In this document: piece by piece, positions 34,741-49,600 of the stretch | How positions within the stretch are numbered: position 1 is the stretch's first letter | How the letters are laid out: each line of letters begins with the position of its first letter | From: Harmonia axyridis | Taxonomy: Eukaryota > Arthropoda > Insecta > Coleoptera > Coccinellidae | Assembly (NCBI RefSeq): GCF_914767665.1 | Contig: NC_059502.1 | Coordinates: 30,460,812-30,524,811, forward strand | Length of the DNA stretch: 64,000 nt | Direction of reading: 5' to 3' | The notes under the pieces: generated by a model | Told to the model about the DNA's origin: nothing | The model's input: the letters and a program-made list of their open reading frames with translations, nothing else | Database searches by the model: none | Made by a program: the position numbers and the translations under genes

Positions 34741-36269
34741 AAATTAAAGTTGTATATAGTTTCTCTAGAAAAATAAAATCTCCATATTTGGCCAAGTGTT
34801 ATTATAGTACCTACTAATGAATATCTAAATGATAATTGTATTGATTAATTTTGTTTCTTTATTCATCTCCATGTTATGATGATGTGTTGAATTTCTCATA
34901 CTTATCCAATACACTGAACTTGTAGGTATCAGAATGGATTAATGAAACTAATTTCATTTCATTTATGTGGTCCCGTAAATATTGGGTACCTAGAATTTTT
35001 CAGATATTTTTCTCGATTCCATAGTTACACGACTAACATGAAATTCTTCAGGCTTTAACTTGTCATTTTACATCCAAATGTAAATTTTAATCTCGATCGA
35101 ATATGCAATCTTCAAATAAACAAAAATACATCATTTTAAACGACGATTTTTGCGGTACACTGTCGGATTTTACCCATTAACGAACTCAACAGAGGCATTC
35201 AAGATCCGAATCTACTCAGCAAATTTCAAGTTCCTAGGTGTTTCCGAGATATCGTGTTTTTGTGTAAAAATCATTTACCTCATTGATTTTCCTTGCTGTA
35301 GAACTCGATCTGTAAATTTCAAAGACTCAACAAGGAATCAAATTTGAAAAAAAATTTACAAATTTTCAGAAAATTTATTTTGAGGAGATAAGATCGAATA
35401 ATCTCAAGAATAAATACTTCCTTAATGAAAAAAACTATTTTTCATGAATTTCGGGACAAATATTCTTGTATTCGAACAACACCGCAAGATTCTCGTTTTG
35501 AATTTTTTCAATATTGATATATTAATCATTAAAAGTATGATTTTTATTCATAAAGGAGAGGAGAGATTGAAGGAAAAATGAACCATAAATAAACTTTTCA
35601 ATATTCTTTCCCTCTCGAATGAAACGTATAATTGTGAATTACTGTTATCGATAAGTTGCCAAATTTCTATAAGGTCAGAAAATGCATTTCCTTTTCGAAG
35701 CAGATATGATTTCAATTGAACTAGGCTCCAAAAATAAGAAAAAAAACTGTATATAATGAACTTCTAGAACGGAGACGAGAGACGATCAAATGAAGGTAGG
35801 TCGAGATGACTATAATTAATCGTTTAGTTGCAGGTACTGTTTACGAATTCCAAAGAGAGGATTACTCATCAACCAGAGGTAAACGAACTAAGAGTGGATC
35901 TATTTCCATTGGTCCGAAAAATGGAAACAAAACAACATACAGTAGGTAAATAAATATAAACCAAAATGATCTTCTACATACATCTGCCATAAATTCGAAC
36001 GTTGCCACATTTTTTTGCACTTGTTCCCTGAACAGATCGGCTTTGTGTATAGTTCGGATGTAATTTTCGAATGAGACAAAAATAATCTCAAACCTGCTGA
36101 TGATGAATTCTTGATCAAATTCAAGATTGGCCAGCCAGAAAAAAAAACTTAGAAGCTTGAAATTTTCAGGGTTGGATCAAATCACGAATAACACACTAAT
36201 GTTCGTTTCGTGAATCCTTATTCTCAATGACCATTCGAAATTTTTTTTTTTTTTTTATTTCAAAACTGC

Positions 36270-36660
36270 AGATCAATCGAGATGAATTTGGATGTAAAAT
36301 ATTTGATCAAGACTCGTGTCAAACATATTGAACAAGAACTGTCAGGATCATTGGGAGTGACGCAACAAGCCATTTCAAAACGCCTGAAAGTCATGGGAAT
36401 GATTCAGAAACAAGGAAATTGGATGCCGTATGAGTTGAAGCCGAGGGATGTTGAACGCCTTTGTTTGCTTGTTGCAAAGTAAAGACGGAAGAGATTTATG
36501 CATCGCATTGTGACTGAAGACGAAAAATGGGTTCATTACGATAATCCCAAGCGCAGAAAATCATGGAAATATCCAGGCCATGCTTCCACGTCGACGGCCA
36601 AACCGAATATTCACGGTTCCAAGATTTCGAACTCAAAAATCTAAGTACTACCGTGGGAAT
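36270..36660 (+). pseudogene. Mariner transposase fragment
   Basis: ELSGSLGVTQQAISKRLKVMG (the second helix-turn-helix) and GNWMPYELKPRDVER, then, after a frame break, RFMHRIVTEDEKWVHYDNPK with the first catalytic Asp, and RKSWKYPGHAST. Both ends of the gene are missing. It is a different mariner lineage from the one at 26139. An 18-base T run precedes it near 36240. Confidence 0.8.
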
Positions 36661-37561
36661 ATTAAAATTACAGGGAAAGTTTTGAAGGGTTGTATGAAGT
36701 GACAAAATTCAAACAGAATCGGACTGCTGATTTCCAAGTTATGGATATCAGAGAGTAAGGTCAATTTTCTTTAATCACCCTGTATCTCCGAAACTAACAG
36801 TCTTAGGATACACAACAAGATCTGAAAGGCCTGGATGACCTGTATTCACCACTAGGCTATGATGGGCAACCACTCATGTTTCACCCTGTATAGGTTATGT
36901 CTTCCGATAAAAGAAGATTGATGTAATTTTGCTCTGAAAATTTAACAGACTTGTTCCCCATATGAACGAGCACTCAAAAGCTCCTGACACCAAGTCCCCT
37001 CGCCAACAGATTTTTAAATCAACATTCATATATTTATTATTTACAATTTCCCAGAAAAACTCTGAACGTCTGCGGATTATTCTTTTTCGATATTTGTGAG
37101 AATAATGGTGAATCATACACCAAAATCAAGAAGAGATTCGTTGGTTTTTTTCCATGAATTACTTGAATTCGTGTCGTATTTCACGACATATTACCTATCG
37201 ATGAAAGAGTAAAAGGAGTAAGAAAAAAATTCAATAATACTTTTCTCGAAGAACAAGTGAGTATTATTCAGCATTTACTTGACGCAATCAAACATAAACG
37301 CTTTCTTTGTACGTCAACATAAAATTAATCCAATATCTGATCAAACATCCTTATAATTGTGTATCGACCGGAACCAGATTTCCTCTTGTAGATATAATTT
37401 TCCAGAAATAAATGACGAAGCGGCAACGCGGCATCATTCCACCAGCTGACTGCGCAAAACATTCTCTTCCTCTCCATCCACATCTAGACTGACATCGAGA
37501 AATGTCAAAATAGTGTTGGTTGTATGTTTATAAAATCAGCTGTTCGGAGGAGCACACAAAC

Positions 37562-37665
37562 ATGCCGTTCATTTCCAAAGATTGGCGATCGCCTGGGGAA
37601 GCTTGGGTGAAGACTGATGAAGGTTGGGAAAAGAAAAAGGTTCTGGAAAATTCTAAAATGATCAA
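37562..37665 (+). CDS. FBXO25/32 exon 1
   Basis: ATG in context AACATGCC, 34 codons plus two bases, donor GTGAGT. It holds the family N-terminal motif DWRSPG followed by a lysine-rich stretch (EKKKVLENSK). Any 5' UTR lies in the sequence just upstream, where no clear TATA box is visible. Confidence 0.9.
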
Positions 37666-40600
37666 GTGAGTGATGTTATTCCATTTCATTGCCACAATCG
37701 ATTGTTCCTTTGTTCCGCATCAAAGACGACTTCACGTTTACTTTCATTTCCGCAATTTAGAACGCACTAGATTTCTCGATCTACGTAGTAAAATAAATGG
37801 TAAGAATAATTCATCTTCTTCGAATAAATATTCTATTTGCGATCCATTCATAATTATCTATATATTTCTTCATCTTCGTCCTTTGAAAAAAAACTGTCTG
37901 CTTCCTACGTTTCTTCTATTAATAGGAATCCTACGGTTATAATTTAAATTTCAAAATACAAACTGAGATTATATTTTGTGAAACCACTTTTCGAAATTAT
38001 GATTATGAAGATAATCTAAAAGATTATCTGTAGAAATGTTAAGTAAAACTCTAGATAATTATAAAAAGTTTTATTATCCCTATAAATTTCAGATTTAATA
38101 TTTTCATATACCTAGTTTCGGTCTCTAGATCTATATTTCAAAAATTTTTCCAATTCTCAAAAAACTTGTGTTATTCGAATGAAAAACAACATCTAGGGAT
38201 ATTGTATTGGATTTCTTATGCGAAAAATGAACCGAAAGGTATGTTGTATAAATGTAAATAAATGTATATAACCACATTATTTTCAATCTAAACCGAGGAA
38301 ATTCTTATAATTCTGAACAATTTTCAATCACTAATTTTTATACTTCGTATAATTCTGTTTACTTATGTTATCCGAGTTATCTAGGAAACCAATAACGAAC
38401 TGAATTGTCTTTTACCGGTATTATTCAAAATTCAAATGAGTTATCGAAAATGATAATGAATAAATTATTATCAATAAAAATTATTATTAATGCAAGAATT
38501 GACATAATCATATGTAATAATTTGAAAAATCAGGAAAGTACTGATATGAAGTCAGGAGCTTTAAAGCACTCGTCATTAATACAATTTTTGCCCTTGTCAA
38601 GTGGCGAATGAATGAACGAGCGCTCAAAATTCCTGACTTCAATCAATGCTTTTCTAATTTTTTCCGATATTCTCCTTGAATATTCTGTTTGTGAAGACGC
38701 TATCATATTAAATTTTCACGAATCTTGGCTTTGTTATTCTATACAGGTTTCCTAAATTAGAGGTACAAACACAACCAATACAAGATATTTAACTCAAATT
38801 TGGCATAGTTGTTCCATTTTAAGTTTTCATCAAATTTTTTCTGGGACCGTGCACCCTTTTTTCCTCCAGATTTTTTTTTGGTGGACCACTAGTAATTTAG
38901 AAAAATTTAAAAAAAACCGTGATCCAGTACTACCCCTTTTGTTTTCTTCTAGTTTTGTCTTATTTTCCAAAATTTCTAGAAAAAAAAATTTAAAAAATTC
39001 TCTAGTAATATTCAGGAAATTCCAAATTATTATAAAGATTCAGTTATTGGGTAAGTTGTGATTAATAAATTAATCATAAGTTTTAGTACTCAATTATCCA
39101 ATCTTTAGTGGACATAAATAAAGATTTGATAAACTAATATAATCATCACAAAAAAGTAGGGATACAAGAAACACCCTGTATCTCGAAAAAAAAACGTTCG
39201 CGAGCCCATATTTTAGGACTTTTTCCTCAAAATTATCTGAAAAATCTTTCATTAATTTTCAATATATTTGTACCTTCAATTTAGGAACCCCCTTTGGCAT
39301 TAGATAGAACAACTCTTTTAATGAGAAAAATTCCTTTATAAACATATATCCTAACAAACTTCGTTTAAAAAAAAACAGTTTTTCACTTATAACTCTAGTT
39401 TTATTACATTCATTGTATTAATTTTTTAGGTATTGAAGTCTAGACAAAATAATGTTTCGAATTAGGTAAGTGTCTTCAGCCAAACTTATCCAGTGGCGTA
39501 GATATATGGGTGCGATATTCATTTTCCTTTTGAAAAATCTTCACCACTGTCTTTTTTTCGTAGAAATTGTTTAATTTCTGAAATCAACAGAACTTCATTA
39601 AAAAAAGATCTCGATCTCTTGAATTATTTTCATAGAATGTACCATTTTCGAGATAATCGAGTACAAAGAAAATAATATCCACAAATTCTACAAAAATTAA
39701 ATTTTCGAATTTTTCCAAAAATTGTGGCGCTTTCAAATGGCATTCAATTGAAGATTTCTGAAAGACATTGAAACAATAAAAAATTTTGTGAATATTTTTT
39801 TTATTCTGTTTGTCTGATAAATTATCTTTCTGAAATGTTCAATTAAATGCACTCTGAAAGCGTTATAATATACTAATACATTTATCACTAATGGGAAAAT
39901 TTGAAAAATTTATTTTTGTAGATAGTATGTACTGGCTTTGTACTCGATTATTTCGAAAATGGTACATTCTATAGGAATAACTCAAAAGCCCTTTTTTCCA
40001 ATGAAGCTCTGTTGATTTTAGAAATCAAACATTTTTTTCGAAAAATAGATAGTGATGTAGATTTTCAATAAGAAAAGGATCATCGAACCCCTATATGTAC
40101 GCCACAGGATAAGTTTGGCAGGAGACACTAACCTAATTCGAAACATTACTTTATCAAGACTTCAATACCTAAAAATTAAAACAATGAATGTAATAATAAT
40201 AAGTTATTGTACCAAAATCTGGACCACCCTGCATGTGCAATTACTAGTCTTGTATCTAATTACTGAAATATTTGCTATTTATTCAAAACTATTCTTGAAT
40301 TTTCTATGGTTCTGATGGTAAAATTAGCTTTAAGCTTAAAATTGCCATTTCATATCTCAGCTCCGTTGGTTTGGTGGTAACGTATAACTTTTTTCTCTGA
40401 TTTTTTACGGTTCTGTCTACGCGATCAATATGAAATTAAGCGGTTTAATTCGTTCAAACATGCACTTTTGAAAATAATACGAAAAAAAAATCCGAACGGC
40501 TATAATCTTAGTCGGAACTGCGCCATTTGAGATCCGAACCTACCCTGAAACTTTCAAGTTTCTACGTCTTATAGGTAAGTGGTCATGTTTACAGACGGGT

Positions 40601-43600
40601 GGAAAGAATTTAATTTGAGGACGGATTTGTCATCAGTAAGTCGAACCTTATCTTTGAGACAATTCCTGTATATACGTAATTTATAAAATTACAGAAATTG
40701 TGATGAAGAAGAGAGTAATCTGTTCGGAGAACGAGCGCTTTGTAATTATTGTCAGAAGATATTGAATAAATGTATCAATGAAATCAGTCAACGGAATTTG
40801 ATAATTACTAAATCCCAACAATTCAATGTCATATGAGAAATGAGTACTGATTCTCCACACTACTCATTATTTTCTAGATCATTTTCTCTTGAAACCTTCG
40901 GTTGATTTTAGCAATTATTTTTTAATTGTAGGTTGATCTCGAGAACAGATCCAATCCTTATTTACTTTCTCTTTTGTTATATACAGGGGGGAACAAAAAA
41001 ATGAAACCTTGTGCCGTGATGATTTCCTACTAGGAATAGGAGAAGGAACCCCAAGAAGAAGTATAGTGAACAAGAAATTGATGTCTTGATTCGCAAAGCT
41101 TTTTAAGTTAATTTCAATCGATACACCAAACCAGAAGAGTACAGGATGGGCACATTTCGATGTTTTAGCACTACAACTTTTGAATCAGAGGAGAATGACA
41201 AAATCTGATACGCCATTCTCGTCCTCTTTTTCTGAGAAACTAACAAAACTAGTATCCATTTTGGGCCATCTTCTTTTTTTTCGAGTTTCGAGCAAAAATT
41301 GGAAATATGGCGATATCGAAAAACATTTATATCTCCGCTAATACTGATGATAGAGCTTTGAAATGAAAACATTATAAATTATTTTACGTAGTATACAGTG
41401 CTCGAATTTTCAACAGAATTTTTAATTACGAAGCTATGACCCAAAGTTGTGTTTTTTCAAATGGAAACACTAGATTTTTGTGCCATTTTTTGGAAACTTA
41501 ATTTTTACTGATTTCAAAAATATACAACATCGTATGCTTTGTATCAATATAAATAGTAGAAAATGGTCAAAAACCTTTTTCCTTCTAGAAATCCCAATAT
41601 TTCTATGGTTCCAACTGTTGATGAGCATAGAAAAATAGAGCTTCCTATAACAATAGCAATTTCTTGACCATCCGCAGCAATGCACAGTCAACACCTTTTC
41701 TCGATATTTCTCGATATACCGTGTTCAGTAGATGAATATTTAAAACTATGCTCAAGCAACTTAGGAAATTTTCTCTGAGTTCATTTATATTTTGCGTCAA
41801 TATGAAAAGAGTAATAGAAGAAGACTTTGCTAATTATACGATGCTAATGTTATCTGTGCACACACAACTTTGGGTCATAGCTTCGTGATTAAAATTCCTA
41901 TTAAAATTAGAGCACGCCACTGGATTATATGTAAAAAAGTGTCTTTATAATGTTTTTATTTCAGAGCTCTATCATCAGTATTGGCAAAGATAAAAATTTT
42001 CGCTTATAACTCGATAACAAAAGAAGGTAGCCAACTCTTGTTAGTTTCTCAGAAAAAAAAACGAGAATGGAGTATCAGATTTTGTCGATCTCCTCTGATT
42101 TTAAAATATTATAAATTAAAAAACATCGAACTTTGCCCACCCTGTATCAATTGAATGAAAAAGTTAATTGTAGGTATTGATGAATTCAGATCAACCGATG
42201 AACAGTAATATTAACTCAAGGAAAAGTCGTTCATCATATTGATGAATTGCTTTCATTGAATCAAGGAACAATTTCCATTAAACCAAAGAAATGTGCATTA
42301 TTACAATGTTCGGTTAATTATACGATCCGTTGTACTTTAATGAATACTGTATTACTGAAATTGTCCGCACTTTAGATAATCAAAATATCGGTGGCTATCA
42401 AGGTCTCCGGATTTAACATCATTAGATTTTTTCAACATTTTCAAATTGATAAATGTTGTTCTTTAAATGTGACCAAAGGAAAAATCTAACGGTGTTAAAT
42501 CCAAAGTCCTAGGTGGCCACCGAATATTTTAATTATCTGAAGTTTACAGATTATCATGATTGGTTGATTTTCCATGTGAAACTAAAACTTTCGATGATTT
42601 TTTTAATTTGATAAGAAATTTATATATCATTTTTTATATTTTTGAAAAGGAAATAAATAGAATTTTATTTGTTATAGAAATTTTTATAGTTTACATTAAA
42701 AAAAATGTACTTCAAACTAACTGCAATAAAAAATGATGACACCAATGAATTCTACTGAAAATATTGCCTGTATAATGTTTTTATTTCATGCTTATAGGAC
42801 CAGTACCAGTAATGTAGGAGTAGATTAGAACTTTCCATTTCATGCCATATTCCAATTTTCTCTTATAACTTGAAAACAATGGAATTTATGAGGTTGCTGT
42901 TTTCGCCGAATTAATTCTTTTAATTCTTTCAAAAATGAAGCCCATAATGTGCCATTCATTTTTTTCTAGTTTTAAAAGGATTTTACGATCTCCTCACTAG
43001 AGAACCAATTTGGGAAACCCATACAGTGATCCATAAAGAATGAAACTCAATTATATTGATGAAAAATTGAAAAAGTACATTATATAATGGAATCAAGTTG
43101 ATAATTGTCGTTCTTCAATACAATGAACTATCTTTTTCACAGCACTGAAACCACTCAAACTGCTTTGATTTGTATCGAAATTAAGATATCGCAATTACTA
43201 AAAAGAAATATTCAGAAAGGATAAGCAACATTCGTTCGTAAATGAGGATAGGATCTGAACGTTTATGTTCCCGAGGAATTGAACTACAATTCTTCAAAGT
43301 AATTGTTTTAATCAGCTATACAAAAACTGTTTTATTGATATTAAATAAAAAGCAAATATAAAAACAGCTTTAATGAATCTAAAGGGCTTGAGAAAAAATA
43401 AACTACAAACTTCGTTGAGATTTTGTCCATTCCCTTATTTTGCCAGTGTTTATATGAAATACGGTATAATCATTTATAATATCACAAGAGCATAGACAAT
43501 ATTCGATTATACACCGATTCACGAGACCTAATTCGCGAAACATCTCGAGAACACAGCTCGAGAGTTGTTTCGCGAACTACGTCGAGTGGAGAGGTTCGTA

Positions 43601-46600
43601 TAGATATTCGAAATATATTGTCTATGCTCGAATCGGTATTCGTTACGATTATATAACGAATAATTTCAATAACTATAACCAAAGCACTGCATTTTGATAA
43701 TTCAATGAAATTTCACTTAGCTTGACTCTTATTTTTTCTTGGCGAACGTCCAAGAATGTTACTATGGAATTGATCCCAATTTGGCAGGAGGCGAAACACC
43801 AAAACGATTATACCACGTCGTCAAGGGTATATTCCCCTATCAAATTTACAAATTCTATTGGTTCATCGTAACATAAGTTATATAATCATATCAATACTAG
43901 TACCTACTGAATTTGAGGGTTTCCCAGGAATCATCTTTTTGGAGTTTTTGATTTGTAGTCAGCATAGCATGGTTATGAACAATTTCATGCAAAGAACTCT
44001 TACAGTTTGCAGCATTGCATTTAACAGCAGATGGATATTATTCGGTATAAGAAAATGAACTACTGAATTAATACATCAATAACGTAGTCAGTAGCATAGC
44101 AACAATATATGATTCAAATTTATCGCCATCATTAAGTTTTCAAAGTGAACTTTGTACAGAAATCAAAAGTAGAATATCTATGAAAGTTTGCAAAAATTAT
44201 GACCATTACACAGACAGGTAAAAACAGGCAATTTTTATTGAAGAAAATGATATGTTCTAGGTGCACAAAGATGACATTCAACATACAAAATATTAGGACA
44301 AAAATAACTTTTTCAATCTAAAGATGAAGAACATTACCCATAATGTAAATAATTTTGTGATATTTGCTTCTTCATAATCAAGGTAAATGAAAGCTGAATA
44401 TCGAAATAGCTTGATATTTTAGTAACAAGAGATCAGACCAAGTTGAAATTTTGGGTATATTGGGTATTTAATGAATAAATAATAACAATTTTAAGTGTAA
44501 TGCAAAATTTCATGTTGATCGCGTCACCAGTACCTACCTATGAAAAATTCATCAAAATATTGAAAAAAGTGTCCAGCACTTTCTTAACAACAATGGGTTG
44601 AAATTTTGTATATATAAAATGATCTCTGTGAAATGAAATTCATACCGAATTTGATTATATTCGGACAAAAATGAACGATATCAATGTTCACCAACTAATT
44701 ATTCGAGCGGTAAAAAAAAATTCGTCAAAATATTGAAAAAAGAGTCCAACATTTTCTTAACAACAAGTCCCAATGGGTTGAAATTTTGTATATATAAAAT
44801 GATCTCTGTAAAATGAAATTCATACCGAATTTGATTATTTTTGGACTAAAATGAACGATATCAATATTCACCATCAAATTATTCGAGCGGCAAAAATTTA
44901 TATTCATAGAAACTCCGAAGGAATCCTGCCAGAAACAACCAAAGGAGCATCATCCGCCAATAACGTTAATTAAAAACAAGCAAATATACAGGCCAATTAT
45001 TTTAAAACCATAGACATGAATCTTCTTCCATTGCATATCCACTGGATGTTTGCGATAACATTTTCCATCGCTTCTCTATTTCTTGCGGTATGTATTAAGG
45101 ATTGTATATCGTGTGGTCCTGTCCACTGTCTGATGTTCCGCAGCCAAGGAATATAGACATGAATAGAAGGTGTTTTATCGCGGAACCCTGAGTAACGCCA
45201 AGGCCAATATAATGATGAACTTTTGTAAGTTTTGACCAACTCAGTTCTTTCATCATTGAAGTAACTACGCAGGCAGTCCTGAAATATACCCCTAAAACCC
45301 AAATCATAGCAGTTTTTGAGTATGAACTCAAAAAAAAAGGTGTCAAAAAATAAATCTGATATAAACTAAATTTTACCCAACGACTGATTGGGTTGAGTAA
45401 TATCTTTTGAAACTGTGTAGTGCAGGATGGATTATTATAAAGAAATTAAAGCAATTTGGCTATGAAATAAAGCTATTGCATATTGATAAATGTTGTTTTT
45501 TCTTTCAGATCAAAAAATACGGATGACGAAAGTGGAATGGAAAAAGAAGGAACATTGCAACCTCATTGTCAAATAACGATAAAATGTACCAAAGAAGTAA
45601 GTTGACAATCTAAGTAAGAAAAGAAGGATCATCTGATGACAATATGCTACTACATGAAGGAATTAGAGCATGAACCTCCTCATAAATATCTTCCACCAGA
45701 TTTTTCCCTGATTGCAATGAAGTAAACATTGGTTGCTAAGATTGAAATTAGACTCTATTTTTGACTATTTAATTAACAAACATATAGGATATATCTATAT
45801 ATCTACTTACCACTTCTCCTTATGTGTAAATTACCTAGTATATTTATGGATAGTGAACTTGTTAAAAGAGGAGTACTTAATATGAGCCGTTTCAAATTAT
45901 CCGAGTCTCAAAATTAGCAGTGCAACACCCTTTCAGAAGGTAATGAAAAACAACTGAACCAAGTAGAATATGAATTAATAAAAGTTCATTTGTCAAAGTT
46001 TCCAAATTCACCATCTCATTCATTTCTTCACACTCTCTTTTCTAAACTATGAGATTAACATTAATTGCTTGAATTATGTATTATGTTTAGTTGATTTCGT
46101 GAAGAATATCGCAATTAGGATAATATTACTGTAGGCTTGGTTGATCGATCGTCTAGAGGTATGATTCGATTACCTGGCCTTTCGTCTTTTTCTCCGTGAC
46201 TTTGATGGATTTGTAATAATTAAACTCTTTTGAATTATTTACATCTATTTCTTCTTCTTCTTCAGGTGCCATCTCCTCTCAGAAGGTTGGCTATCAAAAT
46301 GGCTACCTTCATCTTCGACACTGCAGCCCTAAACAACTCAACAGAACTGCACTTGTACCATTGTCTCAAGTTGTTTAACCAGGAGATTCGCCTTCTTCCA
46401 ATGTTCCTTCTTCCCTGTATCTTTCCCTGTATCACTATCTGCAATAAGGTATATTTCTCCCCTCTCAGCACATGACCCAGATACTGCAACTTTCCAATCT
46501 TCACCCCGTTCAGTATTTCTCTCTCTTTACCCATTCTTTTGAGCACTTCTCTATTTGATACTCTGTCTATCCACCTTATTTTGAGTATTCTCCTGTATGT

Positions 46601-49600
46601 CCACATTTCGAAGGCCTCCAGGCGATTACTAATATCCTGTTTTATTGTCCAGGCTTCCATTCCATAGAGGAGCACAGGGAATACATAACATTTTAACAAC
46701 CTGATCTTGAGCTGTAAACTGAGATCTTTTCCACAAAATACCTTTCTCATCTTATTGAACACATTTCGGGTTTGGCCAATTCGTACTCGAATTTCCTCCG
46801 TACACTCATTACTCTCATTGACAATGGTTCCCAGGTACTTATACTTCCTCACCTTTTCTACTGGCTGTCCTTTAATCCATAAACTCTCAGGTCGTTGTTG
46901 TGCTTTTGTTATGGTCATAAATTTTGTTTTCTTCACATTCAATGTGAGGCCACACTTCTCGCTATTGTCTACCACTCGATCTAATATTATTTGTAGGTCT
47001 GCTAGCGACTCTGCAATGAGTATGGTGTCGTCGGCATATCTTATGTTGTTGATTGGTCTTCCATTAACTTTTATGCCGATTGTTGTTCCCGCTAATGCAT
47101 TCTCAATTATGCTCTCTGAGTACTGATTGAATAGGAGTGGTGACAATACACACCCCTGTCTCACTCCTCGCTTGATTTTTATGTCCTCTGAAATGTCATT
47201 ACCCAGTTTGATATTAGCCGTTTGATTGAAGTACAAATGTGCTATTATCCGGATATCCTTATCATCTAGATCTTTCTCTTTGAGGAGTTGCATCAGGTGG
47301 TCATGGCGTACTTCATCAAAGGCTTTATTGTAGTCTAAAAAGCAAACATATAGTGGTTGATTGATATCCATACATCTTTGAGCCAACACATTGAAGGCAA
47401 AAAGTGCCTCTCTCATTCCCATCGAGTTCCTGAAGCCGAATTGGGAATCACTGATATCTCGTTCCAGTTTTCTGAATATTCTCTGGTGTATGATTTTTAA
47501 GAATATTTTGAGGGCATGGCTCATCAAGCTAATTGTTCGATATTCTGTGCATTCTTTTGCTCTAGGTATTTTAGGTATGGTGATAAATGTTGATTTCAGC
47601 CATTCCTTGGGAAAAATGCCCGTGTTGTATATTGTATTAAATAAGTCTACTAGTACTTCAATTTGCTCTTCTGTTATTAGCTTAATTAATTCAGCTGGAA
47701 GTTCATCAGGACCTGGGGCCTTATTGTTCTTTGCTAACTTGATAGCATGTTCTACTTCTTCTGGTGTTATGACAGGTCCTGTTTGGCTGTTATTCTCAAA
47801 TTTGATTACTTCTTGTCTTCGGTCATCGAATAATTCCTGTATGTACTCCCTCCATCTTGCGAGTTTTCTTCCTGTGTCGACAATAATCTGGCCTTCCTTG
47901 TTCAAGAGTATATCTATTTACAAAGCCACAATTATACAGTACAAACTCAGTATTGGGAAGATCCTAATAACGTCCTAATTACAAGTTTCTCACTACGGTA
48001 CTGAATTTCGTCATTAACTCTAGTTTTAATTACTCGAAGCGTCTTCGAATATCATGTCTTCGTCGTTAATTCTAGTTTCGGTCGTCTCGTCTTTAACTCG
48101 TCTTAATTTAGTCCGCAAACCGTATTTTCGTCTTACGTCTTAAGTTGACCGACCGAACTTGACTCGTCTTCGACTTAAGTAAAACTTTACCCGTCTTCGG
48201 CTTAATTTGAACTGTGTGATTGGAACTTACTCTGTCTCGCATATCGACTTCCCTTCTTTTGGCTTGACCACACCCTTAGGGAAAGTACCATCCCCTAGTC
48301 CAATAAGAGCTTTGCCGTACCGCCCACAAAGATCTTCGCGGATTCCTGGAAATCGAATATTCTCGAAGGACTAGAACCTGATACACAGATGTGACACATC
48401 TGATACGACCGTGTTGTCTTCGAACTTTCTCAACCCCCCAATAAATCTCTTCAAGATTTACAACTCCATGACATATCTTCGACACCTCGAAGAATTACAC
48501 ATCCTTTTTACATTATATGTACAATAACAATTCGTTCCCTGTAAATTCATTGAAACTGTCATGCCCTTGACACTTAAAAAAACTAATAGGTCTCCAAGCA
48601 TCCGGTTCACCATCGCAATTATTTACAGGGAACAATAACTGGATCCTACATTACTATTCTCCGTTTCACATCAAACACTAAAACATCTCAAAAAGTGCAT
48701 CACAATATAGAATAAGCTTTCCTGTAGTGATACAATAAAAACTTTCGTATCAACATTTCGAAACATCTCATCGGAAAATATCTCAAAAATTGACCTGATC
48801 GAATAATTTTCCAGAAAAATCCATCTGAACTCAACAAAACTAACCTATCTCAACATTTAGGAAACGACTCAAAAGTGATTTATAGATTTCAATATTGACG
48901 CAAGTAGTAAAGCAACAAACTATTGAATAATGAATAATTGATGCCTATAAATTTTAAAGAATTTTAATTTCCATTTCAGATAGCTGGTTTCAATGAACTA
49001 GATGAAGTCGTAAAGAGATTAGACTTCCGAAATGCCGTTAAAGACGTTCGCAGGTTCAACTACATATGTGCGTTGTTGGATCTGCTAATAGGACAACAGA
49101 TGACAGCTCTTTCGGGGTGTGCTCAAAAAGCTCTTCTCGCCATGTTAGAAGAAGTGGCTTGTCATGTTGCTAAAAGTCATCACAATCCAAGAAGCTTTCG
49201 TAAATTATTAGCAAAACTGAGGGCTCTTAGCTCTGCCGAGAAATCAGCCTACTGGGGAGCACCTCTAGGTTCTCAATTGTTGTGGGATCAACATAGTATT
49301 AAAATCAATAAAATCTTCAAACTGGCAGCTCAAATGCAGATTTGCGAGAAAGACTATCAACCGCACTTATTGCAACTACCAGAAGAGTGCATTAGAGAAA
49401 TAATTTTAAGGTTATCTGATCATAGAGACTTACAAGCCAGTTCTCAAACTTGTGATACAATGGCTAACATTGTAAGCGAACAAAGGGTATGGAGAGAATT
49501 GACTAAATTTCATTTCACAAACCAGCAAATACAGATGGCTTTAGATAAAGATAACTTCCATGGAGATTGGAAAACACTTTTTAATTCCTTGAAAAGGTAA

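Larger units (their letters stand above)
31146..37561. other. Intergenic region between Mp and the F-box gene
   Basis: AT-rich. Identified contents: (ATT)n near 34305, a reverse transcriptase scrap at 34497-34740, a family F copy at about 35020-35340, a mariner fragment at 36270-36660 and a CACCCTGTA-ended repeat at about 36775-36892. The F-box promoter should lie just upstream of 37562, but no TATA box or other core motif is convincing. Confidence 0.5.

Noticed and set aside
35831..35876. Possible small exon between TTGCAG and GTAAAC
   Set aside because: It has splice-like edges but does not match either host gene and has no partner exon in phase.
46707..47978. Plus-strand frames opposite the RTE gene
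   Set aside because: They are shadows of the minus-strand reverse transcriptase.
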